NCBI GenBank assembly: GCA_963825255.1
Contig: CAWGSF010000003.1
Span: 219,077-283,076, forward strand
DNA from: JAIBJN01 sp963825255
GTDB lineage: Bacteria > Actinomycetota > Thermoleophilia > Gaiellales > Gaiellaceae
Direction: 5' to 3'
DNA: 64,000 nucleotides
The notes beneath the pieces were generated by a model. That model was not told where the DNA came from, did not search any database, and was given only the letters and a program-made list of their open reading frames with translations. The translations under genes were made by a program, and so were the position numbers. Below, piece by piece: positions 1 to 9,259 of the stretch (positions are counted from its first letter, which is position 1; every line of letters begins with the position of its first letter).

Positions 1-1009
1 CGTGTTCTCGACGCCCGCCTCGTCGATCGTCTGCTGCGTCGTGAAGCCGTCGGGCATGTAGAGCTTCACGGCACCGTCGTTCGGCCCCAGGACCTTGACC
101 TTGTCCTTGATCACCTGGGCGCCGTTCTCGTCGATGAGGCCGCCGAGGAACAGGCCGTCCGCTCCGGACTGCTTCACCTTGTTCATGATGGCCTCGTAGT
201 TCGACGCCTTCGGGTCCCAGGCGTCGAAGCCGACGACCTCGATGCCGAGGCTCTCCGCGGCGTTGCTGGGTGTTGGTGGCGACGCCGAGGCCGTACGCCT
301 CCTTGTCGTTGAGGATGTACAGCTTCGTCGTGCCCTGCTCCTGCGCGAACTCGGCGACGGCCGCGCCCTGGTAGGCGTCGTTCGCGACGACGCGGGCGTA
401 GTTGCGGCTCCCGGACGGGTAGTACTTGTCCGGCTCGTCGTCCGTACACCCGGACCGCCCTCGGTCAGGCAGACGTAGGTGTTCGCCGGCGAGAGCATCG
501 CCATGCCGCCGCCGGGTGCCTGGTTGAGCACCGGGATGATGATCGCGGCACAGCCAGAGTTGAACGTGCCGATCACGCATCAGCAGGCTCTGGTTCTCGG
601 CGTAGGAGTTCGCGTTCTGGCTGCACTTGCCCGGATCCCACTTGCCCGCCTGGGCCGTCGCGTCGTCACACGACTGGAAGCCGATGTTGATGTTCCCGGC
701 CTTCCAGCCGGCCTCCTGGAGAACCTGCCGGACGGCTCGGTTGATCTGGAGCGTCTGCGTCCGCGACGACCCCTGCAGCGGCAGGTCCGTGGCGATCAGC
801 GCCTGCGGATCGCCTTCGCCTTCGTACTCGATGTCGGTGCACGAGGCGGACGGCAGGGCCGTCACCGGCGGCAGGCTGACGTCGCCTGTGTCGCCTGCGC
901 CGGTCCCGCCGGCCTCACCGTCGTCGTCGTCCCCGCCGCAGCCGGCGGCCGCGAAGGCGAACGCGCCGATCAGCAGCACGAGAAACGCCAAAATCGTCCT
1001 TCGTCTCAC
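1..1009 (-). CDS. Branched-chain amino acid-type ABC transporter substrate-binding lipoprotein, frameshifted, 3' end outside window
   Basis: Extracellular solute-binding lipoprotein that would deliver a small solute (branched-chain amino acid or similar) to an ABC permease. The GTG start at 1009 follows a GAGGAGGAG Shine-Dalgarno. The N-terminus is basic, then hydrophobic, ending in a lipobox-like FAAAGC followed by a GGDDDD linker. The periplasmic-binding fold type 1 (LivK class) can be read through, but only by changing frame near 575, 442 and 268; every piece stays LivK-like, for example QSCDDATAQAGKWDPGKC, ANTYVCLTEGGPG, SNAAESLGIEVVGFDAW and GLFLGGLIDENGAQ. The C-terminal part lies beyond position 1. 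The frame breaks are probably sequence errors, though a decaying gene is possible. Substrate is not determinable. Confidence 0.8.
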   Translation of the reverse strand, partial: MRRRTILAFLVLLIGAFAFAAAGCGGDDDDGEAGGTGAGDTGDVSLPPVTALPSASCTDIEYEGEGDPQALIATDLPLQGSSRTQTLQINRAVRQVLQEAGWKAGNINIGFQSCDDATAQAGKWDPGKCSQNANSYAENQSLLMRDRHVQLWLCRDHHPGAQPGTRRRHGDALAGEHLRLPDRGRSGCTDDEPDKYYPSGSRNYARVVANDAYQGAAVAEFAQEQGTTKLYILNDKEAYGLGVATNTQQRRGEPRHRGRRLRRLGPEGVELRGHHEQGEAVRSGRPVPRRPHRRERRPGDQGQGQGPGAERRCREALHARRLHDAADDRRGGRREH

Positions 1010-1141
1010 TACTCCTCCTCTTCGCCCGATTCCGGTTTCGGCGCTGGCATCCGGCGAGCACCGATCAAAGGTGCTCGATTATGAACCCGGCCCTGGCGCC
1101 CTTGCAACCCCCTCCCGATACGATGTCCCCAAGTGGTGCGC

Positions 1142-1226
1142 GCCGAAGTGGCGGAACTGGAAGACGCGCTGGACTCAAAATCCAGTGGGGCACTGCCCCG
1201 TGCGGGTTCGATCCCCGCCTTCGGCA
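1142..1226 (+). tRNA. tRNA-Leu (anticodon CAA)
   Basis: A class II tRNA of 85 nt. The acceptor stem GCCGAAG (1142-1148) pairs with CTTCGGC (1219-1225), with discriminator A at 1226. The anticodon stem CTGGA/TCCAG encloses loop CTCAAAA, giving anticodon CAA, which reads UUG. A long variable arm (GTGGGGCACTGCCCC) and a T arm GCGGG-TTCGATC-CCCGC follow. The 3' CCA is not encoded. It sits alone between the binding-protein gene and pfkA. Confidence 0.95.
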
Positions 1227-1316
1227 TCCGGTCACCTCTCACGCTTAGTGTGTAGGACAACAATCGGGACGGACTCCACCAAAGAGACGTCCCGGCCGCC
1301 CTGAAGTTAGACCCGA

Positions 1317-2366
1317 ATGGCGAAACGACTCGCGCTGCTGACCGGAGGAGGCGACTGCCCGGGGCTCAACGCGGTCATCCGCGCGGTGACCCGCCGCTCG
1401 CTCGACCGCGGCTACGCGGTCGTGGGGGTACGCGAGGGATGGCGTGGACTTCTCGACGGCCGTTTCGTCGAGCTCGACGCCCGCGCGATCTCGGGGATCC
1501 TGCCGAGGGGCGGCACGATCCTGGGCACGACGAGGACGAACCCGTACAAGATCGAGGGAGGTGTCGAGCGGGTGCTGGAGCACTTCGCCGCCGAGAAGCT
1601 CGAGGCCCTGGTCGCCATCGGCGGCGAGGACACGCTCGGGGTGGCTGCCCGACTCTACGAGGAGCACGACTTCCCCGTCGTCGGCGTCCCCAAGACGATC
1701 GACAACGACCTCTCCGCCACCGACTACACGTTCGGGTTCGACACGGCCGTGACCGTCGCCACGGAGGCGATCGACCGGCTGCACACGACCGCCGAGTCGC
1801 ACAACCGCGTGATGGTCGTCGAGGTGATGGGCCGACACACCGGCTGGATCGCGGTCATGAGCGGGATCGCGGGCGGCGCCGACGTCATCCTCATCCCGGA
1901 GCAGCCGATCACGGTCGAGGAGGCGTGCGCCGACCTCCGGCGCCGCCACGAGCGCGGCAAGGACTTCTCGCTCGTCGTCGTCAGCGAGGGGTACGAGCTC
2001 ACGTACGCGTCCGGCGAGCGCCAGCAGATCGCGGCCGACCCGTCGGCCACCGACCAGTTCGGGCACGTCCGCCTCGGCGGCGTCGGCGACGCGCTCGCCC
2101 GCGAGATCGAGGAGCGCACCGGCTACGAGACCCGCGTCACCGTCCTCGGGCACGTGCAGCGGGGCGGGACGCCGACGGCGCGCGACCGCGTTCTCGCGAC
2201 GCGCTTCGGCCTGCGGGCCGCCGACCTCGTCCACGAGGGTCGGTGGGGCGTCATGACCGCCCTGCACGGGGACGCGATCGTGGACGTGCCGCTCGAGGAC
2301 GCGGTGGCCGAGCTGAAGACCGTCCCGCCCGAGTTCTACGACGTGGCGCGCGCCTTCTTCGGGTAA
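1317..2366 (+). CDS. pfp: 6-phosphofructokinase, PPi-dependent type
   Basis: Phosphorylates fructose 6-phosphate to fructose 1,6-bisphosphate in glycolysis; a cytoplasmic 349-residue PFK-family enzyme. The phosphate-binding glycine loop LTGGGDCPGLNAVIRAV lies at residues 8-24, and the catalytic-base loop PKTIDNDL at about 125-132. Two positions known to set phosphoryl-donor choice are of the pyrophosphate type. D105 in GGEDT replaces the glycine that E. coli PfkA has at 104, and K126 in PKTIDND replaces glycine 124. I therefore infer PPi use, as in the Amycolatopsis methanolica enzyme, and a reversible reaction. ATG start at 1317. The gene is monocistronic; downstream is an intergenic repeat and the convergent IGPS-like gene. 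The symbol pfkA would also be used by many annotators. Confidence 0.92.
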   Translation: MAKRLALLTGGGDCPGLNAVIRAVTRRSLDRGYAVVGVREGWRGLLDGRFVELDARAISGILPRGGTILGTTRTNPYKIEGGVERVLEHFAAEKLEALVAIGGEDTLGVAARLYEEHDFPVVGVPKTIDNDLSATDYTFGFDTAVTVATEAIDRLHTTAESHNRVMVVEVMGRHTGWIAVMSGIAGGADVILIPEQPITVEEACADLRRRHERGKDFSLVVVSEGYELTYASGERQQIAADPSATDQFGHVRLGGVGDALAREIEERTGYETRVTVLGHVQRGGTPTARDRVLATRFGLRAADLVHEGRWGVMTALHGDAIVDVPLEDAVAELKTVPPEFYDVARAFFG

Positions 2367-2370
2367 CCGC

Positions 2371-2403
2371 CACGGCGCCGTTCCACGGTGGCGCCGTTCC
2401 GTG
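2371..2403. terminator. Possible hairpin after the phosphofructokinase gene
   Basis: Just after the stop codon, GGCGCCGTTCC occurs twice, five bases apart. The two self-complementary GGCGCC halves and the flanking CACGG/CCGTG can pair. There is no T-run, so intrinsic termination is uncertain. Confidence 0.3.
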
Positions 2404-2410
2404 ACATTTC

Positions 2411-2472
2411 GCGGGCCACCCGCGCGCCCTCGGTCGATACGCTCGAAGCGGAGGGAGGCCCGCGGCGGCCCC
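2411..2472 (-). repeat. Dispersed intergenic repeat, copy A
   Basis: Read on the minus strand, positions 2472-2438 are identical over 35 bases to 11344-11378. After a 12-base divergent stretch both copies share GCGCGGGTGG. The copy lies between the convergent phosphofructokinase and IGPS-like genes. A spurious open frame through it gives a peptide resembling the false N-terminal extension of phoH at copy B, which confirms the shared DNA. Confidence 0.85.
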
Positions 2473-2486
2473 CGCGCGTGCGTCTA

Positions 2487-3098
2487 CTAGTGACCCGCCT
2501 CGGGGCCACGGACGAGATCCTCGAGAACCCCGGCGAAGTCGGGCTCGAGCGCGAGCCCGTGGACGAGGATCGCGTCGACGCCGGCCCGCTCGAGGGCGAG
2601 GACCTGGTCGCGCGAGGCGATCCGGGCCTCCGACACGACCAGCTTCCCGGCCGGCACGTCGGAGAGGAGATCGAGCGTCCGCTCGAGGTCCTCCTCGTCC
2701 TCGTCGAGGCCGTGCTCGGAGATGAGGACGATCTCCGGGTCGATCCGCGCGAGCGTGTCCTCGAGCTCCTCCTCGTCGCGGACGTCGACGGCGCAGTCGA
2801 GGTCGAGCTCGGCGGCATCCGCGTAGATGCGCTCGAGGACCCCGTCGCCCGAGGCGGCCCCGAACTCGACGACGATCGCGTCTCCGCCCGCGTCCGAGAT
2901 CACCTGCGGCCGCCCGTCGCGCGCGACGATGGGCAGCCCGGTGAGCCCGCGGGCCCGCTCGACGTCCTCCGCGAGAACGCCGATGGCCTCGGCGCCGGCT
3001 TCCTCCGCCAGCCGGACGAGCGCCTCGAGGTCGCCGGCGAGCACGGGGATGACCGAGATGCCGTCGCCCTCCGAGATGGCCTCGCTGAACCGGCTCAT
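2487..3098 (-). CDS. Degenerate indole-3-glycerol-phosphate-synthase-like TIM-barrel protein
   Basis: A 203-residue protein with the order of strands of TrpC (indole-3-glycerol-phosphate synthase). SVIPVLAGD stands where TrpC has the AEIK strand, followed by GAEAIGVLAE, LPIVARDG, CAVDVRDEEELED and a C-terminal KLVVSEARI...GVDAILVHGLAL phosphate-site-like segment. It is about 55 residues shorter than usual. The catalytic Glu/Lys of the IAEIKK strand and the Lys of the RKDF strand are absent, so indole-glycerol-phosphate synthesis is unlikely; only the VSE glutamate remains. It is last in the deoC operon (28-bp gap after the second aldehyde dehydrogenase), so a role with aldehyde or sugar-phosphate metabolism is possible but unproven. 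The start is the ATG at 3098. Confidence 0.6.
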   Translation of the reverse strand: MSRFSEAISEGDGISVIPVLAGDLEALVRLAEEAGAEAIGVLAEDVERARGLTGLPIVARDGRPQVISDAGGDAIVVEFGAASGDGVLERIYADAAELDLDCAVDVRDEEELEDTLARIDPEIVLISEHGLDEDEEDLERTLDLLSDVPAGKLVVSEARIASRDQVLALERAGVDAILVHGLALEPDFAGVLEDLVRGPEAGH

Positions 3099-3126
3099 GC
3101 TCCTTCGGACAGCGTACTTCCTCGAC

Positions 3127-3918
3127 CTAGACGCCGATCGGGTGCCAGACGGTCTTCATCTCGAGGAACGCCGCGGCGTGCCACGGCGACCGTCCCTCGC
3201 CGTTCCGGACGACCCGCTTGACGTTGTCGGCCGCGAGCCGCTCGAGCTCCTCGACTGTCGTCCGCCGCGCCGGCGAGATCGATCGCGTCCACGTCCATGT
3301 GCGCGGCGAGGACCGGGCAGAGCTCTCGCTTGCGCCCGGTGAGGAGGTTGACGACGCCGCCGGGCACGTCCGAGGTGGCCAGGACCTCGGCGAGCGTGAC
3401 CGCTGCCCGCGGCCGCCGCTCGGCGGCTACGACCACGGCCGCGTTGCCGCCCACGATCGCCGGCGCGAGCCGCGACACGAGGCCGGCGAGGCACGGCTCC
3501 TCGGGCGCGACGACGCCCACGACGCCGCTCGGCTCCGGGATCGTGAAGTTGAAGTACGGGCCGGCGACGGCGTTCGAGGCCCCCAGCACCTGCGCGAGCT
3601 TGTCCGCCCACCCCGCGTACCAGACCCAGGTGTCGACGGCAGCGTCGACCTCCTCCTCGCTCCCCGTCAGCTCGGCGAACTCGGCCCGCCTCCCCTCCAT
3701 CATCTCGGCTGCGCGATAGAGGACCTGCCCCCGGTTGTACGCCGTGAGCTTCGCCCAGCCTGGGAACGCGCCGCGCGCCGCCCTCACGGCGTCGCGGACG
3801 TCCTTGCGGGACGCGAGCGCCACGTTCGCCCCCTCGGCCTCGTACGTCCGCCCCGACTCCGAGCGCGGGAACGCGCCGCCGATGTAGAGCTTGTACGTCT
3901 TCGCGACCGGCAGGCGGC

Positions 3919-3922
<4 letters not shown>
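3127..3922 (-). CDS. Truncated second aldehyde dehydrogenase-like protein (one frameshift)
   Basis: About 264 residues resembling only the N-terminal NAD-binding half of an aldehyde dehydrogenase: YKLYIGGAFPRSESG, PGWAKLTAYNRGQVLYRAAEM, PSGVVGVVAPEEP and GGVVNLLTG. The catalytic-cysteine half is missing. It ends with ELERLAADNVKRVV...FLEMKTVWHPIGV after a frame change near 3265. Its ATG at 3922 overlaps the stop of the full-length enzyme (ATGA). Such a partner resembles the catalytically silent second domain of ALDH16 proteins, here a separate gene, so a structural or oligomerisation role is inferred. The frame change may be a sequence error. Confidence 0.75.
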
Positions 3923-5400
<1,478 letters not shown>

Positions 5401-5401
<1 letters not shown>

Positions 5402-6339
5402 CAGTCGATCGTGAAGTACTCGGGGCTCTGGTAGCGGCCCGTCCGCTCCTTGCGGATCTGCATGAGGACGTCGTTCAGGAGCGAGGACGCGCCGAAGCGG
5501 AAGAGGTCGGGCGTCAGCCACTCGGTCCCGAGCGTCTCGTGGAGCAGCACGAGGTACTGCACCGCCTGCTTCGCGTGACGGATCCCCCCGGCCGGCTTCA
5601 TGCCGATCTTCCTGCCCGTCTCCTCGTAGACGTCGCGGATCGCCTCGAGCATGACGAGCGTGACCGGGAGCGTCGCGGCCGGCTGGATCTTCCCGGTCGA
5701 GGTCTTGATGAAGTCCGCGCCGCCCGCGATCGCCAGGAGGCTCGCCCGACGGACGTTGTCGTAGGTCCCCAGCTCCCCGGTCTCGAGGATCACCTTCAGG
5801 TGCGCGTCGCCGCACGCGTCCTTGACGCGCCGCACCTCGTCGTAGACCTTCGCGTAGACACCCGAGAGGAAGGCGCCTCGGTCGATGACCATGTCGACCT
5901 CGTCCGCGCCCATCGCCGCGACCCTGGCGGCCTCCTCGACCTTGAGGTCCGTCGGCACCTGGCCCGCGGGGAAGCCGGTCGCGACGGAGGCGACCTTGAC
6001 GCCGCTTCCCTTGACCCGGTCGAGCGCGTGCGGGACGAGGTTCGGGTAGACGCAGACGGCGGCGACCGGCGGCACCGTCAGGTCAGCCGGGTCGGGACGC
6101 ATCGCCTTCGAGCAGAGTGCCGCGACCTTGCCCGGCGTGTCGGCGCCCTCGAGCGTGGTCAGGTCCATCATCCGCACCGCCAGGTCGAGCGCGAAGAGCT
6201 TCGACTCTCGCTTGATCGACCGGCGCGCGAGCGTGGCAGCCCGTTCCTCGACTCCGACCTGGTCGACGGAGCCGATGCGCGGCAGTCGCGGCTCGAGCGG
6301 GAGCTCGAACCCGCTCGGAAGGGCGGGTGCCTGCGCCAT
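5401..6339 (-). CDS. deoC: Deoxyribose-phosphate aldolase
   Basis: Cleaves 2-deoxyribose 5-phosphate to glyceraldehyde 3-phosphate and acetaldehyde, in deoxynucleoside catabolism. The protein has 312 residues, longer than E. coli DeoC because of an N-terminal extension, like other actinobacterial and metazoan-type members. Motifs include VCVYPNLVPHA, KVASVATGFPAGQ, EVDMVIDRGAFLSG, LKVILETGEL and the Schiff-base lysine in GADFIKTSTGK; a second conserved lysine is in GMKPAGGIR. First gene of the cluster deoC-ALDH-ALDH-like-IGPS-like, with starts and stops overlapping. The ATG at 6339 is chosen because upstream sequence is the 51-bp spacer to a divergent small ORF. Confidence 0.96.
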
Positions 6340-6390
6340 GGCCCAAGTGTAGCCCTCGTGGTCTGGGCTCCCCGTGCCGATGAAGGAGGC

Positions 6391-6492
6391 ATGAAGAGCC
6401 GGATGAGCACGAAGGCCGCCCTCGTCGGCCTCGCGACGTCCTTCGCCGGGTTCGCGGTCGCGTCGGTCGCGTACTTCGGCGGCCGCCGCTAG
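6391..6492 (+). CDS. Small single-span membrane protein (33 aa)
   Basis: A 33-residue ORF with a basic N-terminus (MKSRMSTK), one hydrophobic segment of about 20 residues (AALVGLATSFAGFAVASVAYF) split by small residues, and a basic tail GGRR. This fits a single-pass membrane peptide. A strong AAGGAGG lies at 6383-6389. It is only one base from the first ATG and 13 from the second (6403), so the start is ambiguous; 6403 would give 29 residues. It is divergent from deoC, and its stop overlaps that of the convergent metallopeptidase gene. No family was recognised. Confidence 0.5.
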   Translation: MKSRMSTKAALVGLATSFAGFAVASVAYFGGRR

Positions 6493-7994
6493 GCGACGAC
6501 GAGCTCGCCGAGGAGCGGAGACGTGTCGAGCGGGTCGTACCCGATCCGGTCGGCGATCTCCTCGCTCGTCGGCCGGGTGCCCTCCGCGAAGAGGTCGCGC
6601 AGGAGCTCGCCCGTCTGCGGCCGGCGCCACCAGTCCTCGCCGATCGTCTCGCGCAGGTACGCGCGCAGCTGGGCGGTCCGGATCCAGGCGCGGAGGTAGT
6701 CGGCCGAGTAGAACTCGCCGTCCATGTCGGCCAGGTAGCCGTCCGCCCGGTAGCGGAAGCCGATCGCGCCGCGGAGGCTGTCCGCATAGGTCTGCGCGTA
6801 GTCGGACGCGTTCTCGAGGTCGGCCCAGAACGCGAGCTCGTACTGGAGCTTCGCCACGTAACGCCGGAAGAGGAGGACCTCGAGGAAGCGCGCGGCCTCC
6901 GCCCGCTCGGCGTCCTCCTCGTCGGAGAGCCCGAAGTGGGCCGTATGCCAGCCGGGCTCGCGGGTGATGGACTCGAGCAGGAACGAGTAGATCTCGGTGA
7001 GCGCGTGGTCGCGCGAGAGCCGTCGGAACGTGTACGGGAGCGCGGGGTCGACTCCCGCGTAGTGAAGGGCGTGGCCCGCTTCGTGGAGGAAGGCCTGGTA
7101 GTCGTGGAGCCCGCCCTGGGCGCGGGTGATCAGGTGGACGACCGAGGGCGGGTCGGAAGCGATCACGCACGCGCGGGGGCTCTTCTGCGGCCGGTCGTCG
7201 AGGTCGAGGCGGATGCGGTCGTTCGCCGCCAGGTCGAAGCCGAGGCTCTCCAGGGTGGCGAGGCAGACGGGGACGGAGCGGTCCTGCGCGTAGAGCTCGG
7301 CCAGGGGTGACATCCGGCGCAGGTACGCGACGTGGAAGGACGCCGGCTCGGGATCGCGTTCCGGTCCGAGCACCCGCCCGAGCCAGCGCTCGCGGAGCTG
7401 CTGCCAGGAGTCGTCCTGCCTCGCGGACGCCTCGGCGAGGGCTTCGGCGAGCGCGTGCAGGTCGATCGCCTTGCGCGCGGCGCTCCGGCCGACGGGGTCC
7501 GGATCGCCGGAGAGGTCGGCGTCGAGAGCTTCCGCCTGCCGAAGGAGCCGGTGCCGGTCGCAGTTGAACGCCGCGGATGCGTCGGCGGCGAGGTCGCCGA
7601 GCTCCTCGCGCGCGCCGTAGTCGTCGAGCACGGCCAGCTGCGCCTGGGCGGAACGGATGGGGAGCGACTCGCCGCGGAAGTCGACCCGCGCCGCGAGGAT
7701 CGCGTTCTCGAGCTTGTCGAGCTCGTCGGCGAGCTCGCCGACGATGACGCCTCCGGCGCACGCCTCCCGGAGTCGGTAGAGCCGCTCGCGCTCGTCGGGC
7801 CCCGCCGTCTCCTCGGCCGTCCGGAGGACGTCGAGCTGCTCGCGCGTGAAGAGGTCGGCGTACCGCTCGACGATCGCGGCCTGCTCGCTCGTCTCCTTCT
7901 CGCCGACCCGGACCGCGCGAGCCTCCTCCGAGCGCTCGTACAGGAATCGTGCGAGCTCGGCCTCGAACTGATCCGGTTGTCGTGCGCCAGCCAT
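6489..7994 (-). CDS. M3-like zinc metallopeptidase
   Basis: A 501-residue cytoplasmic-looking, helix-rich peptidase-like protein. The zinc motif HEAGH is at residues 304-308 (AFLHEAGHALHYAGV), with a downstream candidate third ligand Glu in LTEIYSF (about 334), an arrangement typical of gluzincins of the M3 oligopeptidase/carboxypeptidase type. No signal peptide was seen. The DYAQTYADSLRGAIGFRY and YSADYLRAWI segments resemble the C-terminal substrate-channel helices of M3 and M2/M32-like enzymes. It begins 24 bp after era, so it may be read from the same transcript. The substrate is unknown; assignment to M3 rather than M32 is by overall impression. Confidence 0.75.
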   Translation of the reverse strand: MAGARQPDQFEAELARFLYERSEEARAVRVGEKETSEQAAIVERYADLFTREQLDVLRTAEETAGPDERERLYRLREACAGGVIVGELADELDKLENAILAARVDFRGESLPIRSAQAQLAVLDDYGAREELGDLAADASAAFNCDRHRLLRQAEALDADLSGDPDPVGRSAARKAIDLHALAEALAEASARQDDSWQQLRERWLGRVLGPERDPEPASFHVAYLRRMSPLAELYAQDRSVPVCLATLESLGFDLAANDRIRLDLDDRPQKSPRACVIASDPPSVVHLITRAQGGLHDYQAFLHEAGHALHYAGVDPALPYTFRRLSRDHALTEIYSFLLESITREPGWHTAHFGLSDEEDAERAEAARFLEVLLFRRYVAKLQYELAFWADLENASDYAQTYADSLRGAIGFRYRADGYLADMDGEFYSADYLRAWIRTAQLRAYLRETIGEDWWRRPQTGELLRDLFAEGTRPTSEEIADRIGYDPLDTSPLLGELVVA

Positions 7995-8018
7995 GAACAG
8001 CCCCCGGTGTCGTGATCT

Positions 8019-8897
8019 CTAGATGCCGAGCCGTTCCAGCCAGCTCTCGTCCCGGCGCCAGCTCGGTCGCACCTTGACCCCGAGGTCGAGGTACGTCTTC
8101 CGGCCCAGGAGGAGCTCGACCTCCGGTCTCGCGCGTGTGCCGATCTCCTTGATCATACTGCCGCCCTTTCCGACGACGATCCGCTTCTGCGACTCCGTCT
8201 CCACCCAGACGAGCGCCCGCACCCGCCCGTTCTTCGCATCGAGCTCGTCGATCTCGACGCTGATGGCGTGCGGGACCTCCTCCCGGGTCAGCTCGAGCGC
8301 CTTCTCGCGGACGAGCTCCGCGATCTGGACCGCGAGCGGGAGGTCGGTGCGCTCGCCCGCCTGGAAGTAGCGGGGCCCCTCCGGCAGGAGCCCGGCGAGC
8401 TCGTCGCGCAGCGGCTCGAGCCCGTCGCCCGTGAGGGCGCTGACCGGGTGAAGGGCGTGGAAGTCCCCGAGAGCCGCAGCCTCGACGATCTGCTCCGCGA
8501 TCCGCGCCGGTGAGGCCCGGTCGACCTTGTTGAGCGCGATCACCACCGGCGGTCCCGCCGGGAAGACCCGCTCGGCGATGAAGCGGTCGCCGGCGCCGAT
8601 GCGCTCGTCGACGGCCAGGACGACGAGGAAGGCGTCGACGTCCGCAAGGCTCTCGTCGACTGTCCGCTGCATGCGCGCGGTCAGGGGGTCGCGCGGCCGT
8701 TGGAAGCCGGGCAGGTCGACGAGGACCAGCTGGTAGGGCTCGCCGTCGAGCGCCCCGTCGACGACCGCCGAGATCCGCCGGCGCGTCGTCTGCGGCTTGT
8801 CGGAGACGATCGCGACCTTCTCTCCGGCGAGCGCGTTCACGAGCGTCGACTTGCCGACGTTCGGGCGCCCGGCGACCGCGACGAAGCCCGATCTCAA
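8019..8897 (-). CDS. era: GTPase Era
   Basis: Essential GTPase that binds the 3' end of 16S rRNA and helps mature the 30S subunit. It has 292 residues. G1 is GRPNVGKSTLVN, the switch I region SDKPQTTRRRI, G3 DLPGF, G4 NKVD and G5 SAL, followed by a KH domain with the GxxG-containing VVGKGGSMIKEIGTRAR. The start is TTG at 8897, overlapping the stop of cdd (TTGA), which argues for coupling. It is the last of the conserved operon before the metallopeptidase gene. Confidence 0.97.
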   Translation of the reverse strand: MRSGFVAVAGRPNVGKSTLVNALAGEKVAIVSDKPQTTRRRISAVVDGALDGEPYQLVLVDLPGFQRPRDPLTARMQRTVDESLADVDAFLVVLAVDERIGAGDRFIAERVFPAGPPVVIALNKVDRASPARIAEQIVEAAALGDFHALHPVSALTGDGLEPLRDELAGLLPEGPRYFQAGERTDLPLAVQIAELVREKALELTREEVPHAISVEIDELDAKNGRVRALVWVETESQKRIVVGKGGSMIKEIGTRARPEVELLLGRKTYLDLGVKVRPSWRRDESWLERLGI

Positions 8898-9259
8898 AAC
8901 GAGAACGAGTCAGGGAGAAGCTCGTCCGGCCGGCGAACCAGGATCTCGCCCTCGTGCAGGAAGACGACCCGGTCGACGCCGAACTCGAACAGCCATTGCC
9001 GGCAACCGCCGCACGGCGAGGCCGTCACCGCGACGACCTCGACGTCCCCGGGCCTGGCGCCCTCGGCGACGGCGCGGGCGAGGGCGCAGCGCTCGGCGCA
9101 GAGGCCGAGCGGATACGAGGCGTTCTCGACGTTCACGCCGGTGATCACACGGCCGTCGCGCAGGAGCGCGGCCGCGCCCACATCGAACTTCGAGTACGGG
9201 GCGTACGCTCCGGCCGCCGCGGCGGTCGCGAGCTCGACGAGCTCCCGGTCGGTCGGCAT
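8894..9259 (-). CDS. cdd: Cytidine deaminase
   Basis: Deaminates cytidine and deoxycytidine to uridine and deoxyuridine in pyrimidine salvage. It has 121 residues, as in the small tetrameric class. Zinc ligands are C54 in CAERCAL (with E56 as proton shuttle) and C83/C86 in PCGGCRQ; substrate-binding VNVENASYPLGL precedes them. The ATG at 9259 overlaps the last base of the preceding stop (TGATG), and its own stop overlaps era. The dgkA-cdd-era order is common in Gram-positive bacteria. Confidence 0.97.
   Translation of the reverse strand: MPTDRELVELATAAAAGAYAPYSKFDVGAAALLRDGRVITGVNVENASYPLGLCAERCALARAVAEGARPGDVEVVAVTASPCGGCRQWLFEFGVDRVVFLHEGEILVRRPDELLPDSFSF

Noticed and set aside
1439..2404. 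Long Arg-rich open frames on both strands inside the phosphofructokinase gene and many other genes
   Set aside because: Typical high-GC shadow frames: Arg/Ala/Pro-rich, no family similarity and nested in clearly conserved genes.
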